Shown: piece after piece, positions 53,387 through 62,629 of the stretch
Layout of the letters: every line of letters starts with the position of its first letter
Numbering within the stretch: position 1 is the stretch's first letter
Assembly: GCF_904848625.1 (NCBI RefSeq)
Contig: NZ_CAJHCP010000002.1
Span: 186,001-250,000, forward strand
Direction: 5' to 3'
Length of the DNA stretch: 64,000 bases
Source of the DNA: Paraburkholderia metrosideri
Lineage (GTDB): Bacteria > Pseudomonadota > Gammaproteobacteria > Burkholderiales > Burkholderiaceae
Position numbers and translations under genes: made by a program
The notes under the pieces: model-generated
The model's database searches: none
Told to the model about the DNA's origin: nothing
What the model saw: only the letters and a program-made list of their open reading frames with translations

Positions 53387-53627
53387 GCTGCGCCGCGACG
53401 TCCGTATCCGCCGCATGCTCTCCAGGTTTGGGCGACGCACAAGCTCGCCGGTGTCATGCTTCTACACTCGATGCCAGCAGATCGAAAACGATGCTGTCCA
53501 CGCGTTCGATTCGCGGTTGTCGACATGCGTGGGAAAAGCTGCTTGAAGTAGTGCGTGGCCGGTGGAGGAGGCCGCTCGCCATCGGCAATGGCCAACCTAA
53601 TTTTGTGCGGTCCGAAACCACCGCGGG

Positions 53628-54518
53628 TCACGATTCCGGAAACACATGCGCGCACATGAAGTCGACGAAAACGCGGAGCTTCGGCGACAGTTGCTGGCTC
53701 GACGGCCACAGGATAGAGAACTGACCGGGCGCTATCGAGTGACCATCGAGCACCGTGACGAGCGCGCCGCTCTGCAACGCATCGCGGGTGAGGAAGTCCG
53801 GCATGAGGCCGATCCCGAAGCCGGCAATCACCGCGCCCCGCAGCGCCTCCATGTTGTTGCATGTCATTGCGGTGCGCAGGTTCGGTGGCTCGCTGCCATC
53901 TTCCGCAAGGGCCCACGGTTGCAGCCTGCCGGTGGTCGGAAACCGGTAACGCACGCAGTGGTGCCCGGCTAGCTCGGCGAGCGTGCGCGGCAGACCCGCG
54001 CGCGCCGCGTAATCGGGTGATGCGCATAGAACGAAGCGGAACGGGCCAAGCCGGCGCGACATCAGGCTCGAATCTGAAAGCGCGCCGCCGCGGATCACCG
54101 CGTCGAAGCCGCCGTCGACAACGTCAACCAGACGGTCGTTGAAGTCGAGATCAAACTCGACTTCCGGGTAGCGCGCGCTGAATGCCGGGAGCACCGGCAG
54201 CAGGAACCGGTAGCCGATTACGGGCAGGCTGATACGCAAACGGCCACGCGGGCTTTGAGCAGCCTGCGACAGCATTGCCTCGGCATCGCGCAGTTCGTCG
54301 AGGATCCGGTGGCAGCGCTCATGGAAGTGCCTGCCTTCGTCCGTGAGCGTGACGCGCCGTGTGGTTCTGTTAAACAGCCGCACGCCGACTGAGCGTTCCA
54401 GCTTCGCGATCGTCTTGCCGATCGCCGATGCGGAGACACCCAGCTTGTGGCCGGCCGCCACGAAGCTGAGCGTCTCTGCGGTGCGTACGAACGCGACGAT
54501 ATCGTTCAGATTGTCCAT
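53628..54518 (-). CDS. LysR family transcription regulator
   Basis: 296 residues from the ATG at 54518 (AGGAGG site). The N-terminal winged helix-turn-helix is clear (VAAGHKLGVSASAIGKTIAK, RLFNRTTRRVTLTDEG), and the C-terminal part is a two-lobed substrate-binding domain. It belongs to the Crp/DmlR-like LysR group by its length and the QPW segment. It is divergent from the MFS exporter gene with a 154-base gap, so it probably controls that gene. Confidence 0.9.
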   Translation of the reverse strand: MDNLNDIVAFVRTAETLSFVAAGHKLGVSASAIGKTIAKLERSVGVRLFNRTTRRVTLTDEGRHFHERCHRILDELRDAEAMLSQAAQSPRGRLRISLPVIGYRFLLPVLPAFSARYPEVEFDLDFNDRLVDVVDGGFDAVIRGGALSDSSLMSRRLGPFRFVLCASPDYAARAGLPRTLAELAGHHCVRYRFPTTGRLQPWALAEDGSEPPNLRTAMTCNNMEALRGAVIAGFGIGLMPDFLTRDALQSGALVTVLDGHSIAPGQFSILWPSSQQLSPKLRVFVDFMCAHVFPES

Positions 54519-54672
54519 GCCGCGTCGAGCCTCCTGTTCACTCAATTATGGAATTTTATTCCGCTATCTGCGGAGTTATACGTCATTTTTCCATGATTGA
54601 ATCGAAATTATCCTTTGTCGCTCTGGCGTGATGCATCGCACCGCGATGTGCCGGATGTGATGAGGAGCGTTA

Positions 54673-56280
54673 ATGGAAACCACGATTTCTTCCCGTTCGA
54701 CGAGGCCGCTTGTCGTGCTCGCCGCCGTGTGCATGGCCGCCCTCGCGTTGCCGCTCGCGTTCTCCGGCGGCGCGGTCGCGACGCCGGCGATTGGACGAGA
54801 CCTGAGCGGCAGCCCCGTCGAGATGAACTGGGTCACCAACGCGTTCATGCTGACGTTCGGCAGTCTGCTGATGGCGGCGGGGACGCTCGCGGACCGATTC
54901 GGCCGCAAGAAGGTGTTTGCGTACGGTGTCGCAGGCTTCACGCTGAGCTCGCTCGCGCTCGGCTTCGCAGGGTCGATCGTCGTCGTGGATCTGCTGCGCG
55001 CCGCGCAAGGCGTCGCAGCCGCTGCGACGCTGGCAGGCGGGACCGCCGCGCTCGCGCAGGAGTTCGACGGCGCCGCGCGGACCCGCGCGTTCAGCGTACT
55101 CGGCACGACCTTCGGGATCGGTCTCGCTTTTGGTCCCGTGTTGGCCGGGTGGTTGATCGCCCAGTTCGGCTGGCGCGCGATTTTCGCGGCAGGCGCGCTC
55201 GCGGGCGCGTTGTCCCTTGCGTTCGGCGTGCCGTGGATGCGCGAGTCGCGCGATCCGCACGCGCACCGGGTCGATTGGGCGGGCACGGCCACGTTCACAG
55301 CCGCGCTCACCTGCTTCACCTGCGGGGTGATCGAGGCTCCGTCCCGCGGCTGGACGTCACCGGTCGTGATCGGGCTTCTTTGCGCGTTCGTCGTGTTTGC
55401 AGTGGCGTTCATCGTCGTGGAAATGCGCGCAGCGCGGCCGATGCTGGACCTGTCGCTGTTCCGTTATGCGGGCTTCGTCGGCGTTCAGGTGCTGCCGGTT
55501 GCGACCTGTTACTGCTATATCGTGCTGCTCGTCGTGCTGCCGCTGCGTTTCATCGGCTTCGACGGCTATGACGAACTGCATGCGGGCACGCTGATGCTTG
55601 TGCTTTCTGCACCCATGCTGGTCGTCCCATTCGTCGCGGCGACACTGACACGCTGGCTGTCGGCGGGTGTTATTTGTGGAGTCGGGCTGGTGATCGCCGC
55701 GGCTGGGCTGTACGCGCTCGGCGGCGCATTGCACCATGGCGCGGGAACGACTGCGCTCGGGCCAATGCTCGCGATTGGCGTCGGCGCAGGTTTGCCGTGG
55801 GGGCTGATGGACGGCCTGTCGGTCAGTGTCGTGCCGAAATCCCGCGCGGGAATGGCAACCGGCGTCTTCAGTACCACGCGGGTCGCGGGCGAAGGCGTCG
55901 CGCTCGCGGTTGTGACCGCGTTGCTCGCGGCGCTCGTGCATGGGCGTCTGCTCGCCGCGGTGCCGTCGGCCGCACCGGCGGCTGTCGCCGACGCGGCCGC
56001 GCGGCTCGCGTCCGGTGATCTGGCCCATGCGGCGGCACAACTTCCAGAGGTCGCGCCCGCTGCGCTACAGCTCGTCTATCAGGCAGCATTCGACCGCCTG
56101 CTCGACGGGCTCACGATTGTCACGCTGCTGTGTGCGCTCGCAGCTTTCACCTTCTTGAGCCGGGTCCGTGTCGAGGACGAACCGGTGGGCACAGAGAGAG
56201 TCGACACGCATACCGTCGACCCCGCCGCGGCGGCGAATATCGTATCCAGCAAACCCGAACTGGCTTGCGACGATGGTTGA
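54673..56280 (+). CDS. MFS drug transporter, DHA2 (14-helix) family
   Basis: 535 residues with 14 predicted helices. The loop motif GTLADRFGRKKVF between helices 2 and 3 and the motif C-like LGTTFGIGLAFGPVLAGWL in helix 5 identify a proton antiporter exporter of the EmrB/QacA type. No membrane-fusion partner is encoded nearby. A GAGGAG ribosome site precedes the ATG. It is divergent from the LysR gene. Substrate unknown. Confidence 0.9.
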   Translation: METTISSRSTRPLVVLAAVCMAALALPLAFSGGAVATPAIGRDLSGSPVEMNWVTNAFMLTFGSLLMAAGTLADRFGRKKVFAYGVAGFTLSSLALGFAGSIVVVDLLRAAQGVAAAATLAGGTAALAQEFDGAARTRAFSVLGTTFGIGLAFGPVLAGWLIAQFGWRAIFAAGALAGALSLAFGVPWMRESRDPHAHRVDWAGTATFTAALTCFTCGVIEAPSRGWTSPVVIGLLCAFVVFAVAFIVVEMRAARPMLDLSLFRYAGFVGVQVLPVATCYCYIVLLVVLPLRFIGFDGYDELHAGTLMLVLSAPMLVVPFVAATLTRWLSAGVICGVGLVIAAAGLYALGGALHHGAGTTALGPMLAIGVGAGLPWGLMDGLSVSVVPKSRAGMATGVFSTTRVAGEGVALAVVTALLAALVHGRLLAAVPSAAPAAVADAAARLASGDLAHAAAQLPEVAPAALQLVYQAAFDRLLDGLTIVTLLCALAAFTFLSRVRVEDEPVGTERVDTHTVDPAAAANIVSSKPELACDDG

Positions 56281-56839
56281 CCCAACACAGGCGCGCGCTT
56301 GGCAACGGCGCCGCGAGACGAGCGCGGTGCCGGTCTCTTCGTGCCGATCTTCGGCGCGTCATGACCGCCGGCCGCTTGCCCCGGAAAAGCCGGTGAACGA
56401 CACCGGAAAAGCCAGTGAACGACCGCTTTGCGTGACGGCGACCGCCGACTGCGAGTCGATCAGGGCGAGATCGATCCAGGTCTCATCCGTTGAACTGCAC
56501 GAGCAATCTTTGGGTACACCTCGTACCGGGCCGCTTCTAACTTCCGAGGCCGGCCATCAGACGCCATTCGCTTGTGCGGGAAGTCTGGCGTTCGTTAGTG
56601 CCTGGTCGAGGGGTCGTAATGGGTCCGTCCTGAGTCGGTAAGCTTGTGGTTCAGTGCGGTCAGTAAGACTTTCGATCAGCCACCTTGGGCGGTCTGCTGC
56701 CGAACGTATAGCGGACGCCCTGAATAATTGAGCACAGGAGAAGCTGCGCCTGAGCGGACCACCGTGCCTTTCGTGTCGCCTTCGTCATTAAGACCTCACA
56801 TTGAGCGTCACGGCGACAGCGAAAGGGCGGACGCGACGA
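56281..56839. other. Intergenic, no gene recognised
   Basis: About 560 bases between the MFS gene and the convergent LysR gene. Frames here extend out of the MFS gene in other phases and have no protein character. No clear terminator hairpin was found. Confidence 0.5.
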
Positions 56840-57730
56840 TTACCTCCATGCGTTGCCGACGCATTCTTCCAGCACGCCGAGTAACGCCCGCTTGGCGGGA
56901 TTGTCGCCGTCGGTGTAAGCGAGTCCGATGCCCGCGCGGTGATCGCCAAGTTCGAGCGGACGCGCCACGACTTTGGGTGGCAACGCAATGGCTGCCTCGG
57001 CCGGGATCATCCCGATGCCCAGGCCCGCGGCGACTAGCGCGAGCATGGTCGTAAATTCGCCCAGTTCCTGAACGATGTTGAGAACCGCCCCCTCGCGTTT
57101 CAACGCAACGAGCAATTCGTCGTGAAAGCCGGGTGCGTAACGCCGTGCAAGCACGAACGCAGGACAGCCTTGAAGATCCGTCGGGTAAATGAGCGATTGC
57201 GCGGCTAGCGGGTGGTCGTCCGGGAGCGCGACGACAAAGGGCTCCTCGAGCACCACGCGAATTTCAAGTCCGGCGCCCGCAACGGGCAGACGTATCAGGC
57301 CGAAATCGAGCTTGTTGTCGTGAAGGGCTGCGAGCTGGTCGGGTGTCGGCATGTCCTTCAGCTCGAGCGTCACGCGCGGGTAACGCGCATGCATGCTGCG
57401 AATGAGCGTCGGCAAGAGCTTCGGCAGCACCGACGACACGAAGGCGATCCGCAGCGTACCGATTTCCCCGCGGCCCGAGAGCCGGGCGATCTGCTCCGCC
57501 CGCACTGCCTGATGTAGCGTGGCGCGAGCCTCGGGCAGAAAGAGCCTTCCGGTGTCGCTCAACGCGACCTTGTGACGGTCGCGCTCCAGCAGCCGCACGT
57601 CGAGTTCCTCCTCCAGTGCCTTGATCTGCATGCTCAGCGCGGACTGCACGATGCATAGCCGCTGCGCGGCCCGTCCGAAATGCAGTTCCTCAGCGAGCAC
57701 CACGAAGGCTCGCAGAAGCTTCAGTTCCAT
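56840..57730 (-). CDS. LysR family transcription regulator
   Basis: 296 residues from the ATG at 57730 (GGAGTGAGC site). The helix-turn-helix reads HFGRAAQRLCIVQSALSMQI and ALEEELDVRLLERDRHKVAL, typical of the CatR/BenM-like LysR group; the ligand domain follows. It lies divergent from the SDR, beta-propeller, shikimate dehydrogenase and transporter genes and is likely their regulator. Confidence 0.9.
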   Translation of the reverse strand: MELKLLRAFVVLAEELHFGRAAQRLCIVQSALSMQIKALEEELDVRLLERDRHKVALSDTGRLFLPEARATLHQAVRAEQIARLSGRGEIGTLRIAFVSSVLPKLLPTLIRSMHARYPRVTLELKDMPTPDQLAALHDNKLDFGLIRLPVAGAGLEIRVVLEEPFVVALPDDHPLAAQSLIYPTDLQGCPAFVLARRYAPGFHDELLVALKREGAVLNIVQELGEFTTMLALVAAGLGIGMIPAEAAIALPPKVVARPLELGDHRAGIGLAYTDGDNPAKRALLGVLEECVGNAWR

Positions 57731-57865
57731 GCTCACTCCGGTTGCTGGGACGGGGTCGTCCCGTGTAATCAAAATTCATGATAACAGCGTCACAAAAGAA
57801 CATTGGCGCAAGCACGGCGCTTCGGGTGAACTACACCTATTGGAGACACCAAAGGTGCGCATCGC

Positions 57866-58654
57866 ATGCGCCAGCCAGCCATGAACGACATTTTGAAGCT
57901 CTTCAGCCTGAGCGGACGGCGCGCCCTGATCACCGGCTCCGGGCGAGGCATCGGCCTCGCGCTGGCGCGCGGCCTGGCGGGCGCGGGTGCAGCCGTCGTC
58001 ATCAACGATCGCAATGAGCAGAAGGCGACAGCCGTCGCGGCTCAACTGCGCGACGAAGGTCTCGTCGCGGATATCTCGATATTTGATGTGACGCAACGCG
58101 AAGAGGTTTCCGCCGCGATTAACAAGGTCGAGGAACGCATCGGCAGCATCGATATTCTTGTGAACAACGCCGGGATCCAGCGAAGGGCGCCGCTCGACAC
58201 TTTCCCGGCCGACGACTGGAACGACCTGTTGCGCGTCAATCTCGACGGCGTATTCCATGTATCGCAAGCGGTCGCACGGCACATGTTGCCGCGCGGGCGA
58301 GGCAAGATCATCAATCTCTGTTCGGTGCAGGGCGAACTGGCGCGGCCCGGCATCGCGCCTTATGCGGCAACCAAAGGTGCCATCCGCATGCTTACCAAGG
58401 GCATGTGCGCGGAATGGGCCAGTCGCGGCATTCAGGCCAATGCGCTGGCGCCGGGCTACTTTGCGACCGATCTGAACCGCGCACTCGTTGACGATCCCGA
58501 TTTCTCGGACTGGCTGTGTAAGCGCACACCGACGGGGCGCTGGGGCCGCGTCGAAGAGTTGTGCGGCGCGGCGGTGTTTCTGGCGTCGGCGGCATCGGAC
58601 TTCGTGAACGGGCAGACGCTCTTCGTCGACGGCGGCTTGACCAGCGTGGTCTGA
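57866..58654 (+). CDS. SDR oxidoreductase, gluconate 5-dehydrogenase (IdnO)-like
   Basis: 262 residues; the ATG at 57866 follows AAAGGTG. Motifs: ITGSGRGIGLALA, NNAGIQRRAPLDTFPADDWN, the active site NLCSVQGEL with YAATK, and KGMCAEWASRGIQANALAPG, a run typical of gluconate 5-dehydrogenases. It would interconvert gluconate and 5-keto-gluconate or a related sugar acid with NAD(P). It heads a plus-strand cluster with a beta-propeller protein, an AroE-like enzyme and a transporter. Confidence 0.85.
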   Translation: MRQPAMNDILKLFSLSGRRALITGSGRGIGLALARGLAGAGAAVVINDRNEQKATAVAAQLRDEGLVADISIFDVTQREEVSAAINKVEERIGSIDILVNNAGIQRRAPLDTFPADDWNDLLRVNLDGVFHVSQAVARHMLPRGRGKIINLCSVQGELARPGIAPYAATKGAIRMLTKGMCAEWASRGIQANALAPGYFATDLNRALVDDPDFSDWLCKRTPTGRWGRVEELCGAAVFLASAASDFVNGQTLFVDGGLTSVV

Positions 58655-58705
58655 GACCGCCGCGCACGCGGTATCACAACAAAACAAAGAGAAGGAGACA
58701 TCGAA

Positions 58706-59896
58706 ATGCGTTCACCCACTATGCGCCGGACACCCTGCGCGCGAGCGATCGCCGGTCTGACGATCGCAGTCATGGCCTGCACGTCATATGGTGCCGACTG
58801 GATCGTCTCAGGCAACGATGGGAAGTATCAACGTGTCGAGGGCCGCGATACGTACCCTGACAATCCCCAACCCGACACGCTGACGCTGCTGGACGCGACC
58901 CACTTCCCGCCGCAGGTGAAAGTACAGGTGGAAGTCGAAAACGGCATCCAGGGGCCACCGCAGGCTGTCGCGATTACCCCAGACGCAAGCGTCGCTCTCA
59001 TCGCCGCACCGACGCGCTACGACTACGCAGCCAAAAAGCTGTTGATGGACTCATTCCTGCAGGTGGTCGATCTGCAGGCGTCGCCGCCAGCGGTCGTACG
59101 GCTTGATCTCGGCAGCCATCCGCAAGGCATTGCTATCGACCGGAGCGGGCGCCTCGCGCTCGTTACTTGCGTCGACGGCAGCGTGGTGGTGCTCGGCATC
59201 GAGGGGAATCACGTGACGCCTCTGGACACGCTCAAGATCGCGCAAAAGCGCCTCGCTGGCGTGAGCTTCACGCACGACGGCCGGCACGCGCTGGTGGCGC
59301 TGCGCGATGAACAGGGCGTCGCCGTCCTCGATGTCACCGACGGTCGCGTGACCGACAGCGGCCTGCGCCTCTCGAGCGGCGTGGCGCCGTACACGATCGA
59401 CGTGTCGAGCGACGGCAAATGGGCCGTCGTCAGCGACGTCGGGTTGGCCGGGCTGCCGTCATATGCGGGCAAGCTCGCGGGGGACGCCGACGCCGTGACG
59501 CTGGTCGACGTATCGCATGCGCCGTTTCGCACGGTCCAGCACATCACAGTGCCGTCGCTGCCAGAGGGTGTGGCGATCTCGCCCGACGGCAAATGGATCG
59601 GCGTACAGGCGATGGACGGCTCCAACCTGAGCCCAGATAACCCCGGACGCCATGCGCGCGGCAAGGTGATCCTCTTCGCGATTCGCAACGGTCAGGCTTT
59701 GAAAGTCGCCGAGGCGCCCGGAGGAGAGGCGGCGCAGGGCATCGTCTTCACCGCGGACAGCAAGTATCTGATCGTGCAGTTCAACGTCGAAAAGCAACTG
59801 GCGTTGTTCGCCGTGGACGGCGGGCATCTGCGGGATACCGGACACAGGATTGCGTTGACAGGCGGCCCTTCGTCTCTTCGCACGACCCCGCGCTGA
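58706..59896 (+). CDS. Periplasmic YVTN/lactonase-type beta-propeller protein
   Basis: 396 residues with a GAAGGAGAC ribosome site. The N-terminus is a signal peptide (basic start, ARAIAGLTIAVMACTSYGA, likely cleaved after Ala). The mature part has repeated blades such as GSHPQGIAIDRSGRLALVT, GVSFTHDGRHALVAL and GVAISPDGKWIGVQA, as in YVTN and 6-phosphogluconolactonase-like propellers. It could be a lactonase or a binding protein in the periplasm. Its position between sugar-acid enzymes supports a lactone or sugar substrate. Confidence 0.8.
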   Translation: MRSPTMRRTPCARAIAGLTIAVMACTSYGADWIVSGNDGKYQRVEGRDTYPDNPQPDTLTLLDATHFPPQVKVQVEVENGIQGPPQAVAITPDASVALIAAPTRYDYAAKKLLMDSFLQVVDLQASPPAVVRLDLGSHPQGIAIDRSGRLALVTCVDGSVVVLGIEGNHVTPLDTLKIAQKRLAGVSFTHDGRHALVALRDEQGVAVLDVTDGRVTDSGLRLSSGVAPYTIDVSSDGKWAVVSDVGLAGLPSYAGKLAGDADAVTLVDVSHAPFRTVQHITVPSLPEGVAISPDGKWIGVQAMDGSNLSPDNPGRHARGKVILFAIRNGQALKVAEAPGGEAAQGIVFTADSKYLIVQFNVEKQLALFAVDGGHLRDTGHRIALTGGPSSLRTTPR

Positions 59897-59938
59897 ACCC
59901 GCGCTGAACATTGGACCAATCGGAATAAGACAACCAGC

Positions 59939-60931
59939 ATGTCGACGATGAGCAAAACACGCAGGACGGTCACGCCGTTTCCGCACATTGAACCGGCGGC
60001 GCCCGAGACGCGGCGCACGATGGTCGAGCTCGCAACCGACAATCTGCTGCGCGTGCCAGATGGCGAAGTGGCCATCGCAGGTTCAATCTCCAGAAAACAT
60101 AAAGTAACCATGCCCCATTCGATTCCAACTCTTTGCGGCTCGCTTGCGGGCCAGCCGTTCACATTCAATGTCAAAGTGCACAACGCCGCATATCGGGTGC
60201 TCGGCCTGGACTATACGTTCGTCAGCTTCGGCGTCGAGGACATTGCCGGCGCGGTCAATGCGATGCGTACGCTGGGCATTCGCGGATTGAATGTCACGAT
60301 GCCGCACAAGCAGGCCGTCATGGCCCATCTCGATGCACTCGATGAAACCGCGCGCGAAATCGGCGCAGTGAACACGATCGATAACCGCGACGGGTGGCTC
60401 ACGGGCTATAACACGGACTGCGCGGGCGCGGTGCGCGCGCTCGAAGAGGCGACGCCGTTGCAAGGCCGCCGGATCGCGCTGCTCGGCGCGGGCGGCGCAG
60501 CTCGGGCGATTGCGTGGGGGGTGCAACGAGCGGGCGCCCACGTGACGTTGTTCAATCGCACCGTGTCGCGCGGACAGGCGTTGGCGCGCGACTTCAACCT
60601 CGCTTTCGGTGGCAATCTGGGCGACTTCGATCCAGCCGCGTTCGATGGCGTCGTCAATGCGACAGCCGCTGGCTTCCGCGCGCCGGACGTCAATCCGTTA
60701 CACACCGAACAGCTTGCTGCGCATCTGTTCGTGATGGACGCGGCCTTTATCCCGGTGCGCACGAAGCTGATTCGCGATGCCGAGGCGCTCGGTTGCCGGG
60801 TGGTCGACGGCACGCGGATGCTGCTGCATCAGTTCTGCGGACAGGTCGAACTGTACACAGGCCAGCAGGCCCCCATCGACGCGATGAGCGCGGCTTTACT
60901 CGACGAGATAGCGCGGGTCGGCCAGACATGA
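59939..60931 (+). CDS. Shikimate dehydrogenase-like protein
   Basis: 330 residues, longer than AroE (about 275) by a 55-residue N-terminal extension. The substrate-binding domain contains NVTMPHKQ with the catalytic Lys and the NTDCAGAV Asp; the NADP domain has the glycine-rich LLGAGGAARAI, and VVNATAAGF follows. It would reduce 3-dehydroshikimate or act on quinate-like compounds. As a gene within a catabolic-looking cluster it is probably not the housekeeping aroE. Confidence 0.85.
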   Translation: MSTMSKTRRTVTPFPHIEPAAPETRRTMVELATDNLLRVPDGEVAIAGSISRKHKVTMPHSIPTLCGSLAGQPFTFNVKVHNAAYRVLGLDYTFVSFGVEDIAGAVNAMRTLGIRGLNVTMPHKQAVMAHLDALDETAREIGAVNTIDNRDGWLTGYNTDCAGAVRALEEATPLQGRRIALLGAGGAARAIAWGVQRAGAHVTLFNRTVSRGQALARDFNLAFGGNLGDFDPAAFDGVVNATAAGFRAPDVNPLHTEQLAAHLFVMDAAFIPVRTKLIRDAEALGCRVVDGTRMLLHQFCGQVELYTGQQAPIDAMSAALLDEIARVGQT

Positions 60932-61106
60932 GCGTAGTGACGAAGTAGTAGGACGGAGCCGGAGATCCAGCACCTTGCGGCAAGACAAGGGCGGATCGAT
61001 CGCCGCGGCGAACCTGGCGACAAGCGGTGCTCACGCGCCGCGATGCGGAAAGAACGCTTCGGACCACGATGTGATCCGCAGCGGAATCCAATCTGGAGGA
61101 GACGAC

Positions 61107-62540
61107 ATGAAGCACCAACATACCATCGCCGCCGCAGCGGGCGCCGTCCCTACGGACGCAGCCACGGCAAGGACGGAAGTGACGACCGCCGATCTGTACC
61201 GCGCGGCGTGGGCCGCATCCATCGGCAGTGCGCTCGAATACTACGACTTTGCGCTCTACAACCTCGCGTCGGCGCTGATCTTCGGACCGCTGTTCTTCCC
61301 GTCGAGCGACCCGGGCATCGGACTGATCGCGAGCTTCGGCGCCTACTTCCTCGGTTTCGCGATCCGGCCCGTGGGCGGCATCGTATTCGGTACGCTGGGC
61401 GATCGTTATGGACGCAAATTCGTCCTCATGGCGACGATCCTGCTGATGGGCGTCGCGAGCACGCTGATCGGCCTGCTGCCCACCTATGCCACGGCCGGTG
61501 TCTGGGCGCCGATCCTGCTGGTCGGCTGTCGCCTGTTGCAGGGGCTCGGCGCAGGCGCGGAGCAGGCTGGAGCGGCCGTGCTGATGGCCGAGTATGCGCC
61601 GGTCAAACGGCGTGGATACTTTGCGGCTTTGCCATTCATGGGCGTGTTGCTTGGGACGGTGATGGCGGCCGCGATCTACTTCGCGCTGGTGCGCGTCGAG
61701 GACATTTCGCAAAGCTGGCTCTGGCGCGTGCCGTTTCTGCTGAGCGTCGTCATTGTTGCGGTGGCGGTCTGGATCCGCTTGAAGCTCAAGGAGTCGCCGT
61801 CTTTTGCGAAGCTCGAAGCACGCCAGCAGGTCAACGAGAGCCCGTTGAAGCACCTCATCAAGCATTCGAAGCCGACGCTCCTCAAGGTCATCGGCATGCG
61901 GATGGCGGAGAACGGCGGCTCGTCGATCTATCAGTCGCTCGCGATCAGCTACATCGCCACAGCGACTGGCCTCAAAGGACCGATCGGGCCGGTCGCGCTG
62001 CTGCTCGCCGGCGCGTCAGGGGCCGTCGTGATTCCGATTACCGGCATGCTGAGCGACCGGTTTGGACGAATTCCCGTCTACCGTGCGTTCGCTTTGTATC
62101 AACTCCTGCTGGCCTATCCGACCTGGTGGGTGCTGAGCCACGGCAATGCAACTGCCAGCATCGCGATGCTGTGTGTCGCGCTGGCCGGCGTGTGGGGCAT
62201 GTTCGCCACCCAGGGCGCGCTGCTTCCGGAGCTATTCGGCGCGCAACACCGCTATGCCGGCGTCGCGGTGGGGCGCGAGGTGTCAGCGGTCATCGCTGGC
62301 GGTGTCGCGCCGCTCATCGGCGCCTCGATCATTGCCTGGGCGACGGCGCACTGGGGCGGCGCGGAAGGCAGGATTCTGGCGTGGATTCCGCTTGCAACCT
62401 ACGTGGCGATCCTAAGCCTGATCGGCGTGATCACGACCTTCTACACGCCGGAGACGCGTGGCCGCGACCTCGATGATCTACGCGACGCCGCAGACGTCCC
62501 GGCAGCGTTGGGCGGAGAACCCGCTGCCCGGCAGTTTTAG
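61107..62540 (+). CDS. MFS transporter, metabolite:H+ symporter (MHS) family
   Basis: 477 residues from the ATG at 61107 (GGAGGAGAC site). Twelve helices. The start ALEYYDFALYN and the loop GTLGDRYGRKFVL are typical of the MHS group (ShiA, ProP, KgtP, CitA). It probably imports an organic acid, such as shikimate or a sugar acid, that the preceding enzymes process. A second loop motif LSDRFGRIPVY marks the centre of the protein. Confidence 0.9.
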   Translation: MKHQHTIAAAAGAVPTDAATARTEVTTADLYRAAWAASIGSALEYYDFALYNLASALIFGPLFFPSSDPGIGLIASFGAYFLGFAIRPVGGIVFGTLGDRYGRKFVLMATILLMGVASTLIGLLPTYATAGVWAPILLVGCRLLQGLGAGAEQAGAAVLMAEYAPVKRRGYFAALPFMGVLLGTVMAAAIYFALVRVEDISQSWLWRVPFLLSVVIVAVAVWIRLKLKESPSFAKLEARQQVNESPLKHLIKHSKPTLLKVIGMRMAENGGSSIYQSLAISYIATATGLKGPIGPVALLLAGASGAVVIPITGMLSDRFGRIPVYRAFALYQLLLAYPTWWVLSHGNATASIAMLCVALAGVWGMFATQGALLPELFGAQHRYAGVAVGREVSAVIAGGVAPLIGASIIAWATAHWGGAEGRILAWIPLATYVAILSLIGVITTFYTPETRGRDLDDLRDAADVPAALGGEPAARQF

Positions 62541-62629
62541 TGGGTGCTGACTAACGGGCTCTGGCGCGAGGTGGGACGTTTGGGGTGAGCGTGTCTTCGA
62601 GCATGTATGGCACTCGCACCCGCGTCCCT

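Noticed and set aside
54597-55571. A 324-codon plus-strand frame overlapping the DHA2 transporter
   Set aside because: It is an Arg-rich frame shadow of a clear membrane transporter.
61043-62476. A 477-codon plus-strand frame overlapping the MHS transporter
   Set aside because: The other frame has twelve membrane helices and MFS motifs; this one is Arg/His-rich with no motif.
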